From the NCBI GenBank assembly GCA_027604705.1, contig JADHYV010000006.1, positions 310,001-374,000 of the forward strand: a DNA stretch of 64,000 nt, written 5' to 3'. Positions 1 to 9,543 of the stretch are shown here, in pieces. A program made the position numbers and the translations under genes. Numbering within the stretch: position 1 is the first letter of the stretch; the number at the start of each line of letters is the position of its first letter. The stretch is from Allomyces arbusculus (lineage: Eukaryota > Blastocladiomycota > Blastocladiomycetes > Blastocladiales > Blastocladiaceae). The notes beneath the pieces were generated by a model that did not search any database, was not told the origin of the DNA, and worked only from the letters and a program-made list of their open reading frames with translations.

Positions 1-830
1 GTCGCTGTTCGGGTTCACGACGGCGGCGGCGTGGCCGCCTGTGCACTGGTCGCTGCCGCCGGGCGGACCACTGACGACGTGGCCACCCGCGCACTGGACG
101 ATGCCGCCGGGAGGAGGAGGACCGGCACCGTCCCGCGGGTTTTGCTGACGGGGTCCCATGATTTGTCCTGGAGCAATATTCATTGTCAATAAAGGTAGAC
201 TGACTGACCTGCGAAAGCACACGAAGAGCGGGACGCCCCGGTGCGCGCAGCCCTGCTCACGCTCGTCCTCTTTGTGCAGCGGCGTCCGGCGGCGCTGTGG
301 CCACCACCATCTGCTGGTGCGGCGCGCATCAAGTTTTGCCGGTCATTGTGAGCACCTTGAGAGGACGGGACTGACGGCGGGGTTGATGGGGACGGTCGCG
401 CGGCATGGTTCGCAGCAACAACGTGGCCGCGCGCACACTGGCCGTGCCGCCGGATGCAGGATCAGGAGCGGCGCGGTCGTTGCTGAGTGTCGGGTGCTGC
501 TGGCGGGTCCCCCCTTTTCGTGTCCAGGGAGCGATCAATGTAAATACAGATAGATCGACGCTGACTTTTGGAGCGACGCGTCATGTATGGTGAAGGGCGC
601 GGTGCGGGGGCGCGTGGCCAAGGCTCATAATCTTGCACTTGCGCGGCGCCGAGCGCTGCGGCCGCCACCATCCGCCGCTCGCACGGCGCGTGCTGAGCGT
701 TGGGGGTCGTTGTCGAGGGGTAGCTGTTGTCAATACTCCTGCGGAAAATACAGAGATGCAGGTCGCGTCTCGTGCCGCAGGGTCAGCACATTGTGTCACC
801 TACATACTTGAACCGTCGAGCCGTATTGAG
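1..830. repeat. Imperfect direct repeats, no gene
   Basis: GC-rich stretch built from degenerate repeated blocks. A motif of the form GTGGCC..C..GCACTGG..G.TGCCGCCGG recurs near 31, 79 and 423. A second block, GCGCTG(T/C)GGCC(A/G)CCACCATC, recurs near 291 and 654, about 360 bases apart. A third loosely conserved TCAAT..A-rich block recurs near 186, 535 and 730. The short ORFs on both strands look like no family I know and overlap each other. I read this as decayed repeats without coding function. Confidence 0.4.
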
Positions 831-1569
831 TAAAACTCGTCAATCATCATTCATACTCGTCCACGGTGCCGATCGTCGTGAGATGTGTGTGAGCTGGACG
901 CGCGCACGGCCCTTCCGTTCAGCTCAGTTTCCCGGGTTGATCCGTGGGGCACACGGAGTGGCGTCGCCCCCATTTTACTGCGGTGAACGCAGAACGCGAC
1001 GAGAAGGGGTCTCGATGCATGAAGCCCTTCCACGTGCTCGATTTTGACGATTGGCAACAGTCGCATGCGTAACGCCTCGGTTCGCCACGCTTTGGCCACG
1101 CTTGGCCCCACCCGGCCGGCGCCACGGACGACGATAATTTTCCCACACTGCCGAGTCGGCTCCAGCACTGGAGACAAGTGTGTGTACGCGCATCGGGAAG
1201 GAACCGGAATGGCGGGGCACCGGCTGACCCGGCGGGTCAAGAGCAAAGCGCGATGCGTGCGATGCGAAATGGGTGTGCATTTTGCATTGGCGTGGTCCTG
1301 CCGCGTCAGCCCAGGGAAACTCTGTCCATCTTTGGCCGCGACGTTGTGCTCGACACCAAGAACGGAGCATTGTTGCCAAGCGCAAAGGCACGAGGAGAAA
1401 ATCGCAAGCACACACGTACCACGCTTGCGCGTATGGCCACTGCGCACCGCACGACCATTCGACCACAAGCGCGCGACGACAGCGACGACGAACCTGTTCC
1501 GGCTCGTCCCTACCGCGTCCACACCCTCACGCTCACGCATCACGGTCTGGTGGGTCTCCCCGCACGTCG
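831..1569. other. Intergenic, nothing recognised
   Basis: Two long ORFs lie on opposite strands over the same bases. Both are composition-driven, rich in Arg, Ala, Pro and Thr, and match no family I know. I see no convincing gene here. Confidence 0.4.
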
Positions 1570-2203
1570 ACGCTCGCCACGCGGGACCCAGGCGTCGAAT
1601 GCGCCGGCTTGCCTCAACAATGAAAACCGACACGCGACACGTCCAAAATGGACGCGCGTACCCCAATCGAGGCGTCGCCTTGTTTGCCGCGTGTCCCCTC
1701 CAACGCAACTCGAAGCCGCTCGGTGCGGGTTCGCCGCACAGCTCACGCCCGCCGCGCTCGCGCCCTGGGGCCGCCCGGCATGGACCCGTCCGAGGCCCCA
1801 TGAACGTCGCCGCGCGGGCGTTCCGGCCGGCGCCGAGAGTCTCTTTCCCTTTGTCGCGCACGTACGCTCACGCGCACTGCTTGTCGCCGCCGCTGCCTGC
1901 CAGTGCCGCCGCTCCGGTATGGGTCCCTTTCGAACAGTTCGACGCCCAAGCCGGGCCTGCTCAAAAGGCCGCGCCGCCCCCGCCGACGAGCCGAGATAAT
2001 TCCATCCAGCCTTCGACAACGACGCCGGCTGCTGCTTCTCGCTCGCTCGCGACCAGCAGACTAGGACGCGCGCTTGTCGACCCGCGCCGACTCCGACTTC
2101 TCAACGACCAACGACACGCGCCTCGGAACCCGCCAAGGCGTAGTACTACGACTCGCAGCAACTTTTAGAACCCGTCAAGCAACCCGTCACCGTCACAACC
2201 ACC
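1570..2203 (+). repeat. Left copy of duplicated upstream block of the MFS gene
   Basis: This block precedes the first transporter and is recognisably repeated before the second (6780-7551). Shared stretches include CATGTCCCCTCCAA-like (1685 and 6898), GAACGTCGCCGC (1802 and 6997) followed by a CATTCCGGCC/GTTCCGGCC block, and a GGGCCTG.(A/T)CAAAAGG block (1955 and 7173). The match shows that the duplication carried promoter and 5' UTR sequence, not only coding DNA. No TATA box or defined operator can be assigned. Confidence 0.6.
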
Positions 2204-3678
2204 ATGTCCAACTTGCTCGCGCGCCACTTTGGCGACACGACCTCGCGCCGCACCGAGGCCGACCTCGAGCGCGAGCGGTTCCTCATCGGTAGCATCCCGT
2301 TCCAGCGCTGGGTGCTGTTCCCCGCAGGCGTGATTGTGCAGCTCGCTGTCGGGTCGCTCTACGCGTGGTCCGTCTACAATGCGCCGATTGCCACGCTTCT
2401 GGCGACGTCGGCCGAAACCGTCTCCTACACGTTCTATATTGCCATTGCCGGTTTCGGTCTGGCCGCGTTCCTCGGTGGGCCCTGGCTCGAACGCAACGGG
2501 CCACGACGCATGGTCTCGATTGGGTCGGTCATGTTCTTCGTTGCGCACATGCTCGCGGGCGTCGCGTGCCATATCAAGTCGGTCGCGCTGCTCTACGTCG
2601 GGTATGGTGTGCTCGGTGGCCTCGGGATCGGGTTCGTCTACATTTGCCCCGTCTCGGGTACGTACGCTCTCATTTGTTTCGCGTCGACCGAGGAGGTGCG
2701 CAAAAACAGGTTCTAATGCTCTTCCCGCGCCCGTCTTCCACAGTCCTCACCAAGTGGTTCCCAGAAATCCGCGGTCTCGCGTCGTCCGTCGGCGTCGCCG
2801 CGTTCGGCGCCGGCGCCGTCATTGCGTCTTTCACACAAGACGCGCTCATCTCGTCGCACGGCCCGCGCAACACCTTCTTCATTCTCGGCGCCGTCTACTT
2901 CGTCCTCTCCTTTGGGTCGGCCATGTTGCTGCGGTACCCGCCGCCCGCCGCGCCCGTGATGACGCGCGTGGACACGCCGCACGACGACGACAAGAACGAC
3001 ACGGAGACCACGCCCGCCGTCGAGAAGGGCAATGACCCCACCCCGCTCGGCACGACGCTCGCCGAGGACCTCTTGTCACGCAACTTTGCCTTCGTCTACG
3101 TGATTTTCTTCCTGGCCGTGATTCCTGGGCTCGTCACGATTTCGCGCGTGTCGGATATGGTCAAGACGGCGTTTGGCAAGCCCAAGGCGACCGGCACCTG
3201 GGTCACGGGCGTGAACGGCATCTTCAACGTGCTTGGGCGCATGGTCTTTGGCGCGCTGTCGGACAAGTTTGGCCGCATGCCGATGATGCTCGTGTCGATC
3301 ACGCTCACGATTATCTCGCTCGTCGTCGTGCTCATCAGCATCAACAACCAGCAGTTTGAGCTCTTCCTCGTCTTCTTCTTTGCGCTGACCTCGGCGTTTG
3401 GCGCCGCGCTCGGTCTCATCCCTGGGCTCTTGTCGGACTGCTTCTCGGCGGCACGCATCGGCGCGTTGTTCGGTACCGCCATGACGGCGTGGGCGGCCGG
3501 CGGTGTCGCCGGCGGTGTCGCATTCACGGCCGTGATCAAGTCGCAGCGCGAGGCCGGCGTCAAGCCGTGGCACGTGTACGATATCGCGTTCTACTCGATG
3601 ATTCCGCTCGCTGCGCTCGGTCTGATCCTGGCCGGCATCTTCTGGAAGGTGCGGCGAACGGCGGTTGCGCGGACGTAA
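2204..3678 (+). CDS. MFS transporter, oxalate:formate-antiporter-like (copy 1)
   Basis: Major facilitator superfamily transporter, 462 residues, in two exons: 2204..2657 and 2744..3678. The 86-base intron has GTACGT and CAG ends and interrupts the protein at CPVS|VLTKW. The N-terminal half carries YAWSVYNAP (residues 53-61), the signature of the oxalate/formate antiporter (OFA) group. GGLGIGFVYICP and the KWFPEIRGLA segment that follows fit the same group. About twelve hydrophobic segments are visible, split by an acidic Pro-rich central loop. It should sit in a membrane and move a small carboxylate or other anion; the substrate cannot be read from sequence. The start ATG follows CAACCACC and is shared with copy 2. 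The gene is followed in the same orientation by an F-box/LRR gene, and the pair is repeated downstream. Confidence 0.88.
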
Positions 3679-4535
3679 GAAAATGGTGGAGTTTTGGGAC
3701 GACCCGATGTTTGGGTCGCGTCTTGTTTTTGCTCAGTTTTGGATTTGTTGTCCGTTTTTGCTGTTTTGCTGGTCTGGCACCCGCGCGCAGTGGAGGGCGC
3801 GCGCTTTCTTTGGCTGGGTGGGGAGCCACTTGTCTATATACATATCCCATCGTGCTCGTCGATGTGGGAAAAAGGATTGCGGAAATCGCCTGAACATGCT
3901 CGTTTGTTGCTCGACTTGATTTGACCGATGGTCTGAAAAAGCGTGGAGTCGCTAGCCTTTTTTGACGTTCAGAGCAAGAAGCGGTGCGCGTTTGAACTGA
4001 AGAGCGCGCTTGAGAATCAATGTCTCGACAGCATTGCCTGCGGTTCGCGCCGCCATGTTCCTGTGGCAGCGCGGTTTGGATGCATGCGAACAAGCGAGCG
4101 AGGAGTGATCTAGAGACAAGATTCGGCGCGGCCTGATGGCTGTTGAATGGCGGCGGGTGCTTGATGTTTCTTGATTCTCTCGAGCGTGACAAGTCTGGCC
4201 ACCGGCCGAACTCCAGTAAGACCATGTGTGTCGCGTCTGTTCATTTGTTACACGCAGGCACGTCACAAACATGGTGAATTTGGGATGCCCTCAAATGAGC
4301 ATTCCGGTAACAACTTCATGTCCATATCTTTGGGTGATGGTGCATGTCACCGGAGCTTGCCTTGAGCATTCGTCTGTCCCTCACGAAGCAATGCGAAGCA
4401 CCAACTCTTGCCAACAGCACCTGTCACAAAGAGCAGCAGATCCAGCCACGTCATGCGCCTCCTTCACCAAACGCAGCAATCATACCCCTTCCAACGAGCA
4501 TAACTTACCGCATTCAACTTTGTCACGCTTTTGCA
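3679..4535. other. Spacer between MFS1 and F-box/LRR 1; shares blocks with the spacer after MFS2
   Basis: No gene seen. The first 250 bases match the 3' flank of the second transporter: a TATATACATATCC-like box near 3835 (9151 in copy 2) and GAACATGCTCGT..TTGCT.GACTTGATTTGA near 3892 (9187). The last 40 bases match those before the second F-box/LRR gene. These are probably 3' UTR and promoter sequence. Confidence 0.55.
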
Positions 4536-6356
4536 ATGATTTCCAACAATGCAAACAGAGTTGGCACCTCATGTGCACGTCCTGTTGACAGCATCACGAC
4601 TACTGCCCATCTCACGCTCGCTCAGTCAGACCAATCGATGCAGCGCGCGCCCATCGAGAGCTTGCCCTACGACGTTCTTGAGGCAGTTTGTCGCTGTCTT
4701 TTCCGCTCTCACAGTCAAGATCAGGGACCGCTCACGTCGCTGGTGCATTTTGCGGTGGCATCTCCACTGCTTTTTGTGCCTGCAATCAGCGTCGCGTCGC
4801 GCAAGCACGAACGAAACGTGGCACCGTTGACTGTCATAGACAGTTGGGATACCTGGCAGTCATGGTTTGCTCACAGCCCTGAAGGGCAATTCGCCGACAT
4901 TCGTGGCTCGGACTTCTCGTATCTCGTGCTGCCGACGCGTAGCAACCGTGTGTCCAAGCATGACGCCAAGGACAGTGCTGGCTGGCAGTCGGCGCTGCAT
5001 TGGGAGACGGTGCCGATACCGCATTGCCAGTTTGCGTGTGCCGCTATCAGCACTTGCGACTTGGTCATTGCTGCCATCCCGCCCATGTGCCGCCGACTGA
5101 GGCTCTTGGGCCCGTACAGCGACCCGTGGCCAGTGCTCCCTCCATCGGTCCAGTCGCTGACACTGCTCCTTTTTTCAATTTCGCACCCCAATTTGCCGAC
5201 ATTCATTGCCTCGATTCCCCCGGCTTTGCGCCAGCTTACAGTGAACTGGATGCGAGCTGACGACAACATGCTGACAAACTTTTTTGATCAGTTGCCATCC
5301 ACCTTGACCACGCTTTCGATTGTCAGCCGGATTTCGGCAGCTCAGGCGTTGTCACGAGCTCTCGCGCAGTTGATGCACCTCACAGTGCTGAGTCTCCGGA
5401 ACTTGATCTGCCCAGACGACATGGTGCATGTGTTGAACGGCCTCGCACTAGCGCAGGCGGCGGGCAAGGCGATGGCGATGCGATCTGTGGTGATTCATGT
5501 TCATACCAATCCTGACGGTCTGTCGATTCATGTCCCGCTTGTGCCCCAAGTCCGCGAACTCCGGATTTCCGATTTGTCGCTCCAATTGTGTGATAGCCTT
5601 AATTTTGGCGAGGACATGGTTGAGAGCGCAGCTGCTCACCTCCGCAATCTCATCGCTATTTTGCCTGTGCCGATGCAATCGCTTCATCTGAACGGGCCGG
5701 TGTGGCCAGACCAAGTGATTGCTCGTGCCATGCCACGGTTTGCGTCCCCAACGCTCCAAACTCTGAGCGTCACTGTCCCTAATCGCGCCCCAAGCGTAAC
5801 GGTCGGTTCCCCATTAGAGGAGGCGATTCTGCATTTGTCGTTCCGGCTCTCGTCCCTCGGCCGTCTCGACCAGCATTTCCCAGCTCTCGCATCACTCACG
5901 CTCACGCCCTGCTTACCGCCCATCATGGACAGTTCGGTGTGGGCGCTCACATCCTCGCTCCGCTCGCTCAATCTCTCTTCCAATGGGCTCACGACGCACG
6001 ACATTGATCTCATTTGGCCTCACTTGCCGTCAGGACTGCACAAGCTGTCTCTCGACGCGAACCGGCTCGATGCCCTCCCGCCGTCGTTCCCGCCGGCGTT
6101 GCGCGAGCTGTCGGTCGCATACAATGAATCCCTGGACGACGCGACGCGCTGGATCGACGCGCTGCCGCTGACGCTGCGCTGGATTTGCGCGAAAGGGTGT
6201 CGCCTCGACGATGATGCGGGAATGCGGCTGCTGGAATTGCACCGGCGGGCGGGGGTGCGGCAACTGACGGGAAAGGCCAAGCTGAAGGTGCACGCAGGTG
6301 GGAACCAGTTTTCGAATGATGTGCGGGATGCGCTGGAGGCAGTGCGGGACGATTGA
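4536..6356 (+). CDS. F-box-like / leucine-rich repeat protein (copy 1)
   Basis: Single-exon protein of 606 residues. An F-box-like N-terminus (about residues 38-80, ESLPYDVLEAVCRCL) is followed by irregular leucine-rich repeats such as LPSTLTTLSI, FASPTLQTLSV, LTSSLRSLNLSSNGL and LPSGLHKLSLDANRL. The C-terminal cap carries ATRWIDALP and a DDDAG motif. By analogy with F-box/LRR proteins it could be the substrate-binding part of an SCF ubiquitin ligase, but the F-box is divergent and this is inference. An upstream in-frame ATG at 4344 exists. I prefer 4536 because the paralogs align from this methionine. It lies about 860 bases downstream of MFS copy 1 in the same orientation. Confidence 0.78.
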   Translation: MISNNANRVGTSCARPVDSITTTAHLTLAQSDQSMQRAPIESLPYDVLEAVCRCLFRSHSQDQGPLTSLVHFAVASPLLFVPAISVASRKHERNVAPLTVIDSWDTWQSWFAHSPEGQFADIRGSDFSYLVLPTRSNRVSKHDAKDSAGWQSALHWETVPIPHCQFACAAISTCDLVIAAIPPMCRRLRLLGPYSDPWPVLPPSVQSLTLLLFSISHPNLPTFIASIPPALRQLTVNWMRADDNMLTNFFDQLPSTLTTLSIVSRISAAQALSRALAQLMHLTVLSLRNLICPDDMVHVLNGLALAQAAGKAMAMRSVVIHVHTNPDGLSIHVPLVPQVRELRISDLSLQLCDSLNFGEDMVESAAAHLRNLIAILPVPMQSLHLNGPVWPDQVIARAMPRFASPTLQTLSVTVPNRAPSVTVGSPLEEAILHLSFRLSSLGRLDQHFPALASLTLTPCLPPIMDSSVWALTSSLRSLNLSSNGLTTHDIDLIWPHLPSGLHKLSLDANRLDALPPSFPPALRELSVAYNESLDDATRWIDALPLTLRWICAKGCRLDDDAGMRLLELHRRAGVRQLTGKAKLKVHAGGNQFSNDVRDALEAVRDD

Positions 6357-6779
6357 ATGCATGGACAGTGACAAGAGACCGACAAGCGCATGCATTTTGG
6401 GCAGCATGAACGGACAAAGGGGCGGCTCTGTCGACGGCTGCCAGATGTAAAAGACCGTCGACGATCCGAACATGAGAGGCTTTTGCATCTCACCTTTGAA
6501 GCAGCTGCTTGGATCGCCTGACGCGGCTGACGTCGTGGGAGCAGCGGTCATATAACGGTGATCAGTGTGATCGTCGCGACCAAACGGCAGTCATGATCGG
6601 ACCTGGAAGACGTTGCTTTGGATGGAGAACCGAAATCCCTTCCAAAACGCAGCAAAACGTGACCGCGACGAGCGTTTATTCTGCCGCCCTTGTCCTGTCC
6701 AGCGCGCACGCGACGTTCGCGGCGTCATCGTCCGCAAGCAAGCGATCATTTCGGCTCACCCCGCTCTTTCGGCACCACC
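6357..6779. other. Intergenic, nothing recognised
   Basis: Short overlapping ORFs only. I see no conserved feature between the F-box/LRR stop and the start of the second duplicated upstream block. Confidence 0.4.
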
Positions 6780-7551
6780 ACACGGGCCACGCGTCGAACC
6801 CGGCCGCACGCCTCACTGATCAAAAGTGGCACGCACCCGCGCGCTTGCGTGGCCATCGAAATCCACGGCAGGCACGGCAAAGACGCTTCGTTTTTCGCAT
6901 GTCCCCTCCAATCCACCAACGTCACCGGAGGTTGGACCATCGCGCCACGTTCGCCGCCGCGGGGCTGGCCGGCATGGCATGCCCGAAGGCCCCGTGAACG
7001 TCGCCGCTAGGCGCATTCCGGCCAGCACCGAGTTTGTGTTCTCGACCTGCTCTCGAATGGCCAAGCTGCCACCCATCGGCGTTCGTCGTCGCGCCTCCGC
7101 CGTTTGCTCCCCTGTTGCAAGAAGGCCGGCCGGTTAAATGATGGGTCCCATTTTCGAATTCGGTGGTCGAGGCGGGCCTGTACAAAAGGTCGGGCGGCCC
7201 ACCGCCTCGAAAAATTGACGTCCCGCCGCTTCCTTCTTTGATCAGCTTGCAGCACCAGCAGACCAGCTCACGCGGCCTCGAATATTCGACAGCCAGCGAC
7301 GCCACGGGTCCTGCTCCGAGGCGTGCAGAAATTTCTAGCAACAACTTGACTCGACGTTACGCCGTGACAGCGCGCACTCTACTGGCCGCGTGTCGCCCCT
7401 GTCGCCTCACGGCCGTTGATAAGTCTCGGGTACCCCTCCTCTCCCAGCTTCTCCATTAACTGGTCCTGTCTGTTCTCGGACTCGGTCGCGCTATTTACTC
7501 TCCCGTCCCCAACTTCCAACTTCAACTCTACCAACCAAGCAATCCGTCGCC
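6780..7551 (+). repeat. Right copy of duplicated upstream block of the MFS gene
   Basis: Second copy of the block at 1570-2203, lying before MFS copy 2. The same landmarks appear in the same order but with about 150 extra bases between the GAACGTCGCCGC landmark and the start codon. That places an insertion or deletion in one copy. A pyrimidine-rich stretch (about 7430-7545) precedes the ATG. Confidence 0.6.
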
Positions 7552-9022
7552 ATGTCCAACTGGTTCGCTCGGCACTTTGCCGACACGACATCGAGGCGCA
7601 CGCAAGCCGACCTCGACCGCGAGCGGTTCCTGATCGGTAGCATCCCGTTCCAACGCTGGGTGTTGTTCCCCGCGGGCGTGCTCGTGCAACTCGCCGTCGG
7701 GTCGCTCTACGCCTGGTCCGTCTACAATGCGCCAATTGCCGCTCTCATGTCGACGACCGCCGAAGTCATTTCCGAAACGTTCTACATTGCTGTGGCCGGA
7801 TTTGGTGTCGCGGCATTTCTTGGTGGACCCTGGCTCGAACGCCATGGGCCGAAAAAGATGGTCGCGATTGGGTCGGTCATGTTCTTCCTTGCGCACATCC
7901 TGGCAGGCGTCGCGTGCCATATCAAGTCGGTCGGCCTCCTGTATTTCGGCTATGGCGTGCTCGGTGGGCTCGGGATCGGGTTCGTCTACATTTGCCCCGT
8001 CTCCGGTACGTTTTTCTCTTCGCTCGCGTCGCAATTCCATGCCTGCCGTCTCGAATTGGATGCTAACGTTCCGCCCACAACCATCTTCCACAGTCCTTAC
8101 CAAGTGGTACCCTGAAATCCGCGGTCTCGCCTCGTCCATCGGCGTCGCCGCGTTCGGCGCTGGGTCCGTGATCGCCTCCTTCACGCAAGACGCTCTCATC
8201 ACGGCACAGGGTCCGCGCGACACGTTCTTTATTCTCGGCGCTGTCTACTTTGTCCTGTCCTTCGGGTCGGCCATGCTCTTGCGGTACCCGCCGCCCGTCG
8301 CGCCGGTCCCTACGCGCGCCGAATCCCCGAGTGACGACGATAAGGCCGCGGCCACGCCCGTCGTCGAAAAGGGCAACGGGCCGTCGCCGCTGGGCACGAC
8401 GCTCGCCGAGGACCTGCTTTCGCGCAACTTTGCGTTCGTCTACTGCATCTTCTTCCTGGCCGTGATCCCTGGCCTCGTCACTATCTCGCGCGTCTCTGAC
8501 ATGGTCAAGACGGCGTTCGGCAAGCCCAAGGCGACGGGAACGTGGGTGACGGGCGTGAACGGATTGTTCAACGTGCTTGGGCGCATGGTCTTTGGCGCAA
8601 TGTCCGACAAGTTTGGCCGTCTGCCGATGATGATTTTCTCGATCACGGTGACCGTGATTTCGCTCGTCGTCGTCCTGATTGGGATCAACAACCAGCAGTT
8701 TGAGCTGTTCCTCGTCTTCTTCTTTGCGCTCACCGCCGCGTACGGCGCCGCGCTCGGCCTGATTCCCGGCCTCTTGTCGGACTGCTTCTCGGCCGCGCGT
8801 ATCGGCGCGCTATTTGGCGTGGCCATGACGGCCTGGGCGGCCGGTGGTGTCGCGGGCGGTGTTGGGTTCACGGCCGTCATCAAGGCTCAGCGCGAGGCTG
8901 GCGTCCAACCGTGGCACGTGTACGACATTGCGTTCTACTCGATGATCCCGCTTGCCGCGCTCGGGTTGATTCTCGCTGCCGTATTCTGGAAGGTGCGGCA
9001 CTCGGCGATTGTGCGGACGTAA
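7552..9022 (+). CDS. MFS transporter, oxalate:formate-antiporter-like (copy 2)
   Basis: Close paralog of the transporter at 2204, 460 residues, in exons 7552..8005 and 8094..9022. The 88-base intron sits at the identical position and phase, with a GTACGT donor, a textbook TGCTAAC branch point at 8061 and a CAG acceptor. YAWSVYNAP, GGLGIGFVYICP and the KWYPEIRGLA segment are retained. Differences from copy 1 concentrate in the N-terminal segment after YAWSVYNAP and in the acidic central loop. The reading frame is open and the splice sites are intact, so both copies look functional. The substrate is unknown; OFA-group members carry oxalate, formate or related monocarboxylates. Confidence 0.88.
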
Positions 9023-9543
9023 GGACGATTCTGGTCATTGAGTGCCGTGTGGTTTTGATTCTGATTTGATTTTGGTCCTTGTGTTTTGATTTCCTCGGCC
9101 GGTACGCGGAGCGCGGTTCGGGGCGCGCGCCCAAATGGAAGGCCGCTAGTGTATATCTATCCAGCTCGATGAGGTGATGAGACCCGAACATGCTCGTGTT
9201 GCTAGACTTGATTTGAACCACTTGTCTGTTTTCTGTGCAAACAGGAATGTATGGAGCGTCTGGCATGTCGATCAAACACATCAATCTGGCCGACTCAAAT
9301 GCTTTGCCCATGTCAGCACTGCAACATGTGGTTGCAGCCCGCTCTGACGGAAGAATGCTCACAAGAGCAGTAGACGTCATGAAAGCAGTTCACTGAATCT
9401 CATTGGAAAAGCACGAAACTTCATCGATACAGCCGAGACAGATCTTGCGCAGTCGTGGTGCGTGCGGCCACACCCCACTCCAACGCAGCGACCACGACTC
9501 AACGGGGACAACTTGGCGCATTCAACTCTCAAGCGCTTTCAAT
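9023..9543. other. Spacer between MFS2 and F-box/LRR 2
   Basis: No gene seen. It shares the TATAT..ATCC box and the GAACATGCTCGT block with the spacer after MFS1. The last 35 bases, CGCATTCAACT..AAGCGCTTTCAATATG, match the bases just before the first F-box/LRR gene. Confidence 0.5.

Noticed and set aside
851-2168. Two overlapping ORFs of 336 and 374 codons on opposite strands upstream of MFS copy 1
   Set aside because: They cannot both be coding, both are low-complexity Arg/Ala/Pro/Thr-rich, and the right part is non-coding sequence repeated before MFS copy 2.
4344-4535. N-terminal extension of F-box/LRR copy 1 from the ATG at 4344
   Set aside because: Paralogs align as coding only from the methionine at 4536 and differ in frame or lack an ATG upstream.
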